Below are positions 12,517 through 18,636 of a stretch of DNA of 23,054 nt, one piece after another. The stretch comes from a virus: IMG/VR virus record IMGVR_UViG_3300046642_000749, positions 1 through 23,054 of that record. The stretch is one strand, 5' to 3'. Position numbers and translations under genes: made by a program. Under the pieces are notes generated by a model. It made no database searches, had not been told where the DNA came from, and saw only the letters and a list, made by a program, of their open reading frames with translations. Each line of letters starts with the position of its first letter. Position 1 is the stretch's first letter.

Positions 12517-13450
12517 GCTTCTCATCCGCGGCCAATGGGGTCTCGGCGATAACATCTACGCTCGCGCATTCGTCAAGGAGTTGGTCAAGACGAACGAGCT
12601 TTACCTGGAAACGCCGTGGCCGGAAATCTACGCCGATCTGAACGTGAAATTTGTGCTCGGCCGGAAATCGCTGCGCACGCAGAACAAGAACATCGCCCGC
12701 CAGCCCGGGGGGCGATGGTGCAACGTGCCGGCGCTGTATCCATCGCAAATCAAGACCGTTAATTATGGCGGCCGTGCATTCCCGCACCAGAACATCCCCG
12801 GTGCGTTGCAATTGGCCTTTGGCGTGCGGGCGGATTGGTCAAAATGGGATCTGCCGGATTGGGGTCTGCCCTGTCCGGTGGCTGCGGACCGGCCGATTGC
12901 AGTTATTCGCCCGGTAACCGTGCGTCATGAATGGTTCAACAGCGCGCGCAATCCGAAGCCGGAATACATTAGCGCCATCGCCGAACAGTTTATGACCACG
13001 CATCGGGTCGTCTCAGTGGCTGATTGTGATGCAAGTGAACCCTTAGTCGGTCCCGAGCCGCCTTGTCACGATAAGTTTCACGGCGGCGAACTGACGGTGC
13101 GGGAATTGCTGACGCTTTTACATCATGCCGACATTGTGGTCGGCGGCGTCGGCTGGATCGTGCCTGCAGCCATTGCGCTCAAGATCAAGGCCTTTGTGAT
13201 CCTCGGCGGCCATGGCGCGCACAACGGTCCGACTGTTGTCACCGACCCGGTCATGGATCTGACGCGAATTGGTTTCGCCAAACCGGAAAAGTTCTGCCAA
13301 TGCACGAACATGCGCCACAACTGCGAGAAGACGATTCCGGATCTGATGGAACAATTTTGCCGTTTTCTCGAAAGCCAACGTTGCACGATATTGTTGCCGC
13401 AAGTAGGCTGCAGTGGTTTCCAGAACTCGGCGTCGGCTATTTCCCCGTAA
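12497..13450 (+). CDS. GT-B fold glycosyltransferase-like protein (GT9-like)
   Basis: A 317-aa protein starting at GTG 12497, overlapping the previous gene by 20 bases. It starts LLIRGQWGLGDNIYARAFVKEL (in pieces at residues 8-29), like the G-x-L/W-GD loop of ADP-heptose:LPS transferase-like (GT9) enzymes. The C-terminal half has ELTVRELLTLLHHADIVVGG, a GVGW loop, PAAIALKIKAFVILGGHG and a Cys-rich end (CQCTNMRHNC), matching the donor-binding half of that fold. The HxxADIVVGG helix-strand pair is typical. Donor and acceptor cannot be told. The reading frame runs 70 bases into the following methyltransferase, an unusually long overlap for this window. Confidence 0.7.
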   Translation: MSSPPPRLLIRGQWGLGDNIYARAFVKELVKTNELYLETPWPEIYADLNVKFVLGRKSLRTQNKNIARQPGGRWCNVPALYPSQIKTVNYGGRAFPHQNIPGALQLAFGVRADWSKWDLPDWGLPCPVAADRPIAVIRPVTVRHEWFNSARNPKPEYISAIAEQFMTTHRVVSVADCDASEPLVGPEPPCHDKFHGGELTVRELLTLLHHADIVVGGVGWIVPAAIALKIKAFVILGGHGAHNGPTVVTDPVMDLTRIGFAKPEKFCQCTNMRHNCEKTIPDLMEQFCRFLESQRCTILLPQVGCSGFQNSASAISP

Positions 13451-14004
13451 TAGGATCGCCTTACGATCAGGCTTATTTCGACCGGTTTGCCAGGCAGGCG
13501 CTGGAGCCGATTGGGCAAAAATTACTGCGGGCACGCGTCAGCTTTGTTGACAAACATTATTCCGGTGCATTGCTCGACGTTGGTATCGGTTCTGGCGCTT
13601 TCATTGAGAAACGAAACGATTTGCGGCCAGGTTCAACATTTGGTTTCGACATAAATCCAGCGGGCGTAGCGTGGCTGAAAAAGCGGAATCTCTGGTACAA
13701 TCCTTATGACGGCGATGTTCCGGCGTTATCGATGTGGGACGTGCTAGAGCACATGCATGATTTTCGGTTGTTGCTGGGCGGGGTGAGGCGTCTGCTGTTT
13801 CTATCGTTGCCGATATTCCGCGACGTCGAGCATGTGTTGCGTTCGAAGCATTTCAGGAAAGACGAACATTTTTGGTATTTTACGAGGTCTGGATTGATTA
13901 CGGTCCTGCACAATTTCGGCTTTGAATTGATCGCCGAGAGCGACATGGAAATCCGCGCTGGCCGGGAAGATATCGGCACGTTTGCATTTCGCCGGAGAGT
14001 TTAA
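13381..14004 (+). CDS. Class I SAM-dependent methyltransferase (first)
   Basis: The frame is open from ATG 13300 (234 aa), but recognisable sequence begins near SRLQWFPELGVGYFPV, so I place the start at TTG 13381 (207 aa). Motif I is LLDVGIGSGAFIE (about residues 63-75), followed by FGFDINP (motif II region) and MWDVLEHMHD (the DVLEH signature of Methyltransf_23-type enzymes). The C-terminal part WYFTRSGLITVLHNFGFEL is typical of small-molecule or sugar O-/C-methyltransferases. The substrate is unknown; neighbouring glycosyltransferase-like genes point to a sugar or glycan. The start choice is uncertain because both options overlap the upstream gene by 70-151 bases. Confidence 0.75.
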   Translation: MHDIVAASRLQWFPELGVGYFPVIGSPYDQAYFDRFARQALEPIGQKLLRARVSFVDKHYSGALLDVGIGSGAFIEKRNDLRPGSTFGFDINPAGVAWLKKRNLWYNPYDGDVPALSMWDVLEHMHDFRLLLGGVRRLLFLSLPIFRDVEHVLRSKHFRKDEHFWYFTRSGLITVLHNFGFELIAESDMEIRAGREDIGTFAFRRRV

Positions 14005-14094
14005 ATGAGCATCGCTTACGGAGAAGCTGCCACATTTCTTATAGTTGGGCTCGTCATCATACTGATTGGGTCCACGATTATTGGGGCAAGGTAG
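14005..14094 (+). CDS. Putative 29-aa membrane microprotein
   Basis: ATG 14005 follows the methyltransferase stop directly and has GGAGAG about six bases upstream. The 29-aa product is almost entirely one hydrophobic helix (residues 10-26, TFLIVGLVIILIGSTI) with a basic C-terminal end (GAR). It sits between the two methyltransferase genes of the cassette with no other gene in the gap. The ribosome-binding site and the clean transmembrane segment make it more than a random frame, but it may be a coupling or spacer element. No homologue is known to me. Confidence 0.45.
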   Translation: MSIAYGEAATFLIVGLVIILIGSTIIGAR

Positions 14095-14102
14095 TTGAAT
14101 CC

Positions 14103-14681
14103 ATGTTGCACATCGGCGACAGCACGGCGCCGGAAAGACTCAAGTATGAGGAAATCTGGAGCTATCCAGAATATAAAAATTACTCGCCTGGGCTGGAAAA
14201 CGTCGAGCGCTTCATCGAAGTGCTCGAGCCGATTGCGATGGCGACGCTTATCGACATTGGTTGCGGCTCCGGTTGCGCCGGCATGAAATTCGCCAATCTC
14301 GGTTTTCGGGTCTCATGGCTCGACCTGACCGATGCCGCACTCGATCCGCAGATTGATAGGAGGCGCTTTGTTCAAGCCGCGCTGTGGGACGATTGGGGCG
14401 TCAATAGAAGGATGGGCTGGGATTACGGTTTTTGCTGCGATGTCATGGAGCACTTGCCGCCAGAATACACCATGCTTGCGCTGGACCGCATATTCAATGC
14501 TTGTCGGACGACTTGGCTGCAGATCGCTTTGCATGACGACGGGTACGGCAAGTTCATCGGCAAGCCGTTGCATCTGACCGTGCAGAATTTCGCCTGGTGG
14601 CGCGATCGAATCGCGACATTGGGCAATCTGATCGAGGCGCGCGATCTGTGCGGGACCGGGCTCTATGTGGTGCAACAATGA
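14103..14681 (+). CDS. Class I SAM-dependent methyltransferase (second)
   Basis: A 192-aa protein. SAM-binding motif I is LIDIGCGSGCAGM (about residues 49-61), followed by a D-containing strand end (VSWLDLTDAAL) and, at about 107-118, YGFCCDVMEHLPPEY, the post-I motif shared with methyltransferase families acting on small molecules and sugars. The C-terminal part includes FAWWRDRIATLGN and ends LYVVQQ. It shares fold but little obvious sequence with the methyltransferase at 13381, so the two are probably not recent duplicates. Its stop overlaps the next gene's ATG (ATGA). Substrate unknown; a glycan is inferred from the cassette. Confidence 0.75.
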   Translation: MLHIGDSTAPERLKYEEIWSYPEYKNYSPGLENVERFIEVLEPIAMATLIDIGCGSGCAGMKFANLGFRVSWLDLTDAALDPQIDRRRFVQAALWDDWGVNRRMGWDYGFCCDVMEHLPPEYTMLALDRIFNACRTTWLQIALHDDGYGKFIGKPLHLTVQNFAWWRDRIATLGNLIEARDLCGTGLYVVQQ

Positions 14682-15565
14682 GCAGTCGCGGCCGGCATGA
14701 CGCGGCGCAGACGCATGTCATTCCGTTTGATCCGAAGAAGGTTCGCGAGATTGAATTCTCGCCGGACTGTCGGGTCAACGTCACCGACGAGCAATTGCTG
14801 GTGCAGGTGGCGGAGAATATCAAACGCGGCCTGCCGCAAGCGATGCCTTACGATCCCAATCCTGATGTCGCTATTTTGGTTGCCGGCGGGCCATCGCTCA
14901 AGAGCACCGAGAAGGAGCTCGTTGAAACGATCTGGCGGACCGGCGGTAAGGTGTTCACCGTCAACGGCGCCTATCAATGGTGCATCGATCACAATATTCG
15001 CCCGGTCGCCGCGGTAGTCATGGACGCGCGCGAGTTTAATGCGCGGTTTATCGAAACGCCGGTGCATGATTGTCACTATCTGTTGGCCTCGCAGTGTCAT
15101 CCAAAGACATTCGAGATGTGCCGCGATCGCATCGTTACCATCTGGCACGCGTTGAGCGCCGGCGACGATGAGATCAAGTTGCTCGATAAATATTATTTCA
15201 AGCGGCACAATCCGGTAACCATTGGCGTCACGGTTTCGATGCGCGCCATATCGCTGATGCGGATGCTCGGCTTTCAGCGGCTTGAAATATTCGGCCTGGA
15301 TTCATGCTGGCTCGATGGCGAGCATCACGCCTATGAGCAGATAGAGAACAACAACGAGAAAACCATGAGTGTGTGGTGCCGCCCCAAGGGGCGCGACGAT
15401 CTCGCGCAACGTTTTGTTTGCTCGGTGTGGCAGGCCAAGCAGGCGGAAGACTTCCTTCAGCTCGTAAAGGAACGTGGCGAGTTGTTTCAATTGAACGTGC
15501 ACGGTCTCGGACTTATCGCAACCATGATCCGCACTGGCGCGGAATTGGAAATAGAGGAGGCCTAA
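14678..15565 (+). CDS. DUF115/GT42-like protein with AGGPS motif (second copy)
   Basis: With ATG 14678, overlapping the previous stop, the protein is 295 aa. The order of motifs matches the protein at 11893: AILVAGGPSLKS (about 65-76), VNGAYQW (about 94-100), VVMDAREF (about 112-119), then TIGVTVSMRAISLMRMLGF and LEIFGLDSCW, then an acidic/His segment (GEHHAYEQ). The N-terminal 60 residues, including NVTDEQLLVQVAENIKRGLPQ, are an extra part not seen in the first copy. DUF115/MptE-like or GT42-like sugar-nucleotide chemistry is the best guess. It closes the cassette; the next gene begins directly after its stop behind a strong GAGGAGG. Confidence 0.65.
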   Translation: MSSRGRHDAAQTHVIPFDPKKVREIEFSPDCRVNVTDEQLLVQVAENIKRGLPQAMPYDPNPDVAILVAGGPSLKSTEKELVETIWRTGGKVFTVNGAYQWCIDHNIRPVAAVVMDAREFNARFIETPVHDCHYLLASQCHPKTFEMCRDRIVTIWHALSAGDDEIKLLDKYYFKRHNPVTIGVTVSMRAISLMRMLGFQRLEIFGLDSCWLDGEHHAYEQIENNNEKTMSVWCRPKGRDDLAQRFVCSVWQAKQAEDFLQLVKERGELFQLNVHGLGLIATMIRTGAELEIEEA

Positions 15566-16021
15566 ATGGCAGTCGGCGCCTGGACGTTTTACAACAAATT
15601 CAAGCGTAACCTTGGGCAAGCGTTCCCGATCAACCTTGGTACGGGCAACTTCCGTATTGCCCTGTACACGTCGGCGTCGAACGCCGCGACCGCGACACTC
15701 TCGATCATTTCGAGCGTGACCAGCGAGGTGACGGAGGCGAACGGCTATTCGTCATCCGGCAAGCCGTTGGCTTCGAAGACGTGGACCGCTGGCGCATCGG
15801 GCGGACAATTGCGCTTCAACGCCGCGGCGACAGTGTGGACTGGCACCGGCGGCACGATCAGCAATATCAAGTTTGCGGTGATCTGGGCCTCCGGTGCATC
15901 GGCCATCGCCCGCAAGTTGATTTGCTACAGCCAGTTGTCAACGTCACAGTTCAACTTGACGATCAACAACACGTTGACGATTACGCCGTCAGCGACGGGC
16001 ATCTTCAATCTCGCGGGTTGA
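15566..16021 (+). CDS. Phage structural-type beta protein (151 aa)
   Basis: ATG follows GAGGAGG by five bases, one of the strongest ribosome-binding sites in the window, which suggests high expression. The sequence begins MAVGAWTFYNKFKRNLG and alternates short strands rich in T, S, A and G (FRIALYTSASNA, TAGASGGQLRFNAA, LTINNTLTITPSATG), ending in FNLAG. Proteins beginning with this pattern occur in many tailed phages near structural genes without an established role. A capsid decoration or tail-associated role is inferred. It has no cysteine pair, membrane segment or enzyme motif. Confidence 0.7.
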   Translation: MAVGAWTFYNKFKRNLGQAFPINLGTGNFRIALYTSASNAATATLSIISSVTSEVTEANGYSSSGKPLASKTWTAGASGGQLRFNAAATVWTGTGGTISNIKFAVIWASGASAIARKLICYSQLSTSQFNLTINNTLTITPSATGIFNLAG

Positions 16022-16023
16022 CC

Positions 16024-16176
16024 ATGGCAGAGGAAGTGATCCAACGCGATGACGGAAAGCGCGTCAGGTTGAGCTCAGATCCGCCTACCGTGGATATCAA
16101 GTCGCGGCAATCGGATCCGAAGGATAGCGGTCCGATCGTTCTCAATCCGCCGCCGGCAGGATTTGGTGTTGGATAA
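16024..16176 (+). CDS. Small hydrophilic protein (50 aa)
   Basis: Start taken as ATG 16024, two bases after the previous stop, giving 50 aa rather than a longer frame shadowing the upstream gene. The product is charged and Pro-rich (EEVIQRDDGKRVR, then PIVLNPPPAGFGVG), likely disordered. Its TAA overlaps the next ATG by one base (TAATG). No family recognised. Coupling on both sides is the main evidence that it is a gene. Confidence 0.5.
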   Translation: MAEEVIQRDDGKRVRLSSDPPTVDIKSRQSDPKDSGPIVLNPPPAGFGVG

Positions 16177-16496
16177 TGAGAACGAAACGTTCCAACGAGG
16201 CCTATCTTTTAATTGATCATCGCAATTCGCCAGGCATCAGTCAGGAATTTGTCCAGGCCAATAAATTAGATGTTCCTGCGGTTGGTGCTGGGCAAGTATT
16301 TGAGTCGGCAATTTCGGTCTGTCATTGCTGCGGCAGCGATATCATCCTTAATCCGGGCCGGACGCGCGAGCGCGAATGGTGCATGGAACATGATGCTTAC
16401 ATGTGCGACCGTTGCGCATTGATGCGAAAGCTAACTGGTTCCTGCGTCCCATTGCTAAAGAGAGTGCAGGACATTTTCAATAAACTCACGCGCTAA
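16176..16496 (+). CDS. Small zinc-binding-type phage protein
   Basis: A 106-aa protein with a probable zinc site made of two Cys-rich knuckles: CHCC (about residues 49-52) and, after a spacer with REREWCMEHD, MCDRCA (about 75-80). The N-terminus reads AYLLIDHRNSPGI and the end is helical (LLKRVQDIFNKL). The spacing is compatible with a treble-clef or zinc-ribbon fold, but no HNH or other catalytic motif is seen. I recognise it only as a conserved type of uncharacterised phage protein. It sits between structural-type genes. Confidence 0.6.
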   Translation: MRTKRSNEAYLLIDHRNSPGISQEFVQANKLDVPAVGAGQVFESAISVCHCCGSDIILNPGRTREREWCMEHDAYMCDRCALMRKLTGSCVPLLKRVQDIFNKLTR

Positions 16497-16517
16497 GGAC
16501 GCGAAAGGAAGGCTGCA

Positions 16518-17039
16518 ATGTCTACATTTGCTTTTGCCGTCGGCACAATCACTCCGGGTGCTGGAACCGCTGACAACGCCTCCCTCACCACGGCGACCTA
16601 TATGGTGTTGCAGGGCGGCACTGCCACACAGTTGAACTTCGTTGAAGAAATCTACATGGGCGGGCAAGCAGCCTCGAGCGCTCCGCTCATCATGTTGCTC
16701 GGTCGCGACTCGACTGTAACGGTTGGCGGCAGCGCGCTTGCGACGCCGAATTCCAACGGCCCAACGCATCCCGGTGCCGGCGTGCTGACCGCGCCGGCAG
16801 TTGGTTTCGTCGCTGCCGCTACGACGCAGCCGATTCGTTCCAATTCGGTTTCACTCGCAAAGAAGAATTTCACGTTCAATGCGTTCGGCGGAATTGTCCG
16901 CGCGAATTATGCCAATACCCAGGATCGCTTTGGCATTCTCGGCAATACCGCTTCGCTCGGCGAACTCAGCTTAAGTTCGTTTACTGGCTCGACTGCGGCG
17001 GCCGCGATCGGCGCGCATATCATTTACGAAACACTATAA
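16518..17039 (+). CDS. Beta-rich structural-type protein (173 aa)
   Basis: AAGGAAGG lies seven bases before the ATG. The 173-aa sequence is poor in charged residues and rich in A, T, G and S, with repeated short strands (TYMVLQGGTATQLNFVEEIYMGG, LIMLLGRDSTVTVGG in pieces) and a C-terminus IGAHIIYETL. It looks like a capsid-decoration or tail-surface protein of the kind found in alphaproteobacterial phages; the similar closing residues of the next gene (FSLVYE) hint at related folds. No enzymatic motif. Confidence 0.6.
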   Translation: MSTFAFAVGTITPGAGTADNASLTTATYMVLQGGTATQLNFVEEIYMGGQAASSAPLIMLLGRDSTVTVGGSALATPNSNGPTHPGAGVLTAPAVGFVAAATTQPIRSNSVSLAKKNFTFNAFGGIVRANYANTQDRFGILGNTASLGELSLSSFTGSTAAAAIGAHIIYETL

Positions 17040-17052
17040 GCAGGAGAACGAA

Positions 17053-17550
17053 ATGGCCGGCGGCCCGCTTCTTCCCAGTTCTATCTACCTCGGCGGCGGG
17101 TCAGGCTTGATCTATCCGTCGTATTATATTTCAGGGGTCAACACTAATGCCGCCTCGGCATTAGAAGGTATCGGGGTCATTGCATCGTTGACTGCCGATG
17201 CGCCTGCGGTCTTGCAGTTCAACATGCCGGAGGTGATCCCCAGTGGGGTGTTGAAGCTGCGCATCTTGGCGATGGCCAACGCCACCACAGGCAACGCCAA
17301 GTTAACGATTAAGGACGCTAGCACCAGCGCCGGTGCCAACATTGGCGTTACATCGCTCACCACTGAAGCGAGTGCGAACCCGCTAACGCAGACTTGGGCC
17401 ACCGCGGATATCCTTGTCGAGAACAAGATAACCCTCACCGCCACCGCGCCCGTGGCCAATCAAATCACAACCATCCTCGCGACCTTCAACACCGCCGGTT
17501 GGACCCTCGCGCAAGCGAGTGTTTGGCAATTCAGTTTGGTCTACGAATAA
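17053..17550 (+). CDS. Beta-sandwich structural-type protein (165 aa)
   Basis: GCAGGAGAACGAA precedes the ATG. A 165-aa protein with regular alternation of strands: VLQFNMPEVIPSGVLKLRILAMAN, NAKLTIKDAS, WTLAQASVWQFSLVYE (in pieces), as in jelly-roll or beta-sandwich proteins of phage surfaces. The N-terminus (GGPLLPSSIYLGGGSGLIYP) is Gly-rich. It probably assembles on the virion; no cofactor or active-site motif is visible. Neighbouring genes of the same type suggest a multi-part surface structure. Confidence 0.6.
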   Translation: MAGGPLLPSSIYLGGGSGLIYPSYYISGVNTNAASALEGIGVIASLTADAPAVLQFNMPEVIPSGVLKLRILAMANATTGNAKLTIKDASTSAGANIGVTSLTTEASANPLTQTWATADILVENKITLTATAPVANQITTILATFNTAGWTLAQASVWQFSLVYE

Positions 17551-17560
17551 GGGGCAACAA

Positions 17561-17857
17561 ATGACAACTCTTACCGCGCAACAACTCCATGACACTTCCG
17601 CCTTCTGGGCGAATAAATGGTTTGTCGGGCAAGGCATGACCGCTACTTATTCCACCGATGACCTGAACGCTGCGATAGCACAGATCGATAACGCTTTCGA
17701 TCTGACGCTCAACGCCGCGGTCTCGGCTGGTCACGGTGCCCAGACCGTCATCCAGGCGCTGAACTCCGTCATCCCCGCGCCTGTTTCTGGCGCCACCAAC
17801 CAGCAGAAAGCCGAGCTGGTCTGCTTCGCCATTATGAAACGGTTTGGGTTGATCTGA
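17561..17857 (+). CDS. Small helical phage protein (98 aa)
   Basis: ATG 17561 is chosen (98 aa) because GGGG lies about seven bases upstream and it starts right after the previous stop; a longer frame would overlap that gene. The sequence is mainly helical: LTAQQLHDTSAFWANKW, DDLNAAIAQIDNAFDL, QQKAELVCFAIMKRFGL. Its stop overlaps the next ATG by one base (TGATG). No family recognised; it may be a partner of the adjacent lectin-like gene. Confidence 0.55.
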   Translation: MTTLTAQQLHDTSAFWANKWFVGQGMTATYSTDDLNAAIAQIDNAFDLTLNAAVSAGHGAQTVIQALNSVIPAPVSGATNQQKAELVCFAIMKRFGLI

Positions 17858-18621
17858 TGGCGCGGTCCTTTATTCAAGCCAACTCTGATAACATTTTAAC
17901 TGCTGCTGTTCAGTTTCCCCAAACGGCTTGCACCTGTGCGACCTGGTTGTCGCTGAATACGATCCCTATTACTTCGGTGTGGTTATCTCATGTAATCGGT
18001 TCAACAAGCGCGGCGATGCAATTTTTTTGCGCAACCGACGGCACTATTAACGCGCGCATTATTCAAACTATCAATACAGTTTATATAGGTCGATCCTCGA
18101 ACGCGGCGGCAATTTCCGGTGATGGGCTATGGCATCATCTTGCAATGGTTTGGAATGGCGGGGCGACCAATGCCGCCATTACTATTTACGTTGCTGGTTC
18201 GCAAGTCGATACAACAAACAGCGGTGCGGGCAGTTTTGCGGCAATCTATTCTGGGGCGCTGCCAAGGATGGGCATTGGTTTTCAGAACAGCATTGGAGGC
18301 ACTAGTAACGCTAACATTAACGGCAGAATGGCAGACGCCGTTATTTATAACACCAATCTCACGGTGGCCGAGATTGTGGCTCTAGCAAAAGGCGCGCGTC
18401 CTTTCACCGTTCGTCCACGGTCAATTCAGTGGTATTGGCCGCTGGACGGCATCCAATCACCCGAGCCTGATTTTTCTGGCAATGCTCTCAATGGAGTCGT
18501 GACTGGAGCCGCCTTGACGGCTGGCCCGCCCCTCATGCCCTTCACCCCCCGCTGGCCGCAGTTTAGTGAACCGCCGCCGCCGCCGCCAACAAGCATCCTG
18601 TTTGCCCAGGCCTCTCTTTGA
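17857..18621 (+). CDS. LamG/concanavalin A-like lectin-domain phage protein
   Basis: A 254-aa protein whose first 190 residues look like a LamG-type jelly roll: an early strand CTCATWLSLNTIP, the conserved GDGLWHHLAMVWNGG (about residues 86-100) followed by ITIYVAGSQVDTT, and the closing GRMADAVIYNTNLTVAEI (about 150-167). This family binds carbohydrate or protein surfaces; in phages it is found in tail fibres and receptor-binding proteins. The C-terminal part contains WYWPLDG and a poly-proline run (PPPPPPTS) encoded by CCG repeats at 18571-18588. It is likely to take part in host recognition together with the 22-residue-repeat protein that follows. Confidence 0.75.
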   Translation: MARSFIQANSDNILTAAVQFPQTACTCATWLSLNTIPITSVWLSHVIGSTSAAMQFFCATDGTINARIIQTINTVYIGRSSNAAAISGDGLWHHLAMVWNGGATNAAITIYVAGSQVDTTNSGAGSFAAIYSGALPRMGIGFQNSIGGTSNANINGRMADAVIYNTNLTVAEIVALAKGARPFTVRPRSIQWYWPLDGIQSPEPDFSGNALNGVVTGAALTAGPPLMPFTPRWPQFSEPPPPPPTSILFAQASL

Positions 18622-18636
18622 CGGGTGAACGCCCGT
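18621..18636 (+). promoter_or_regulatory. Hairpin covering the GTG start of the repeat protein
   Basis: ACGGG (18621-18625) and CCCGT (18632-18636) form a perfect 5-bp stem with a 6-base loop. It bridges the lectin gene's last base and the first two bases of the GTG start at 18635. It could make translation of the repeat protein depend on ribosomes finishing the upstream gene. Tentative. Confidence 0.3.
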
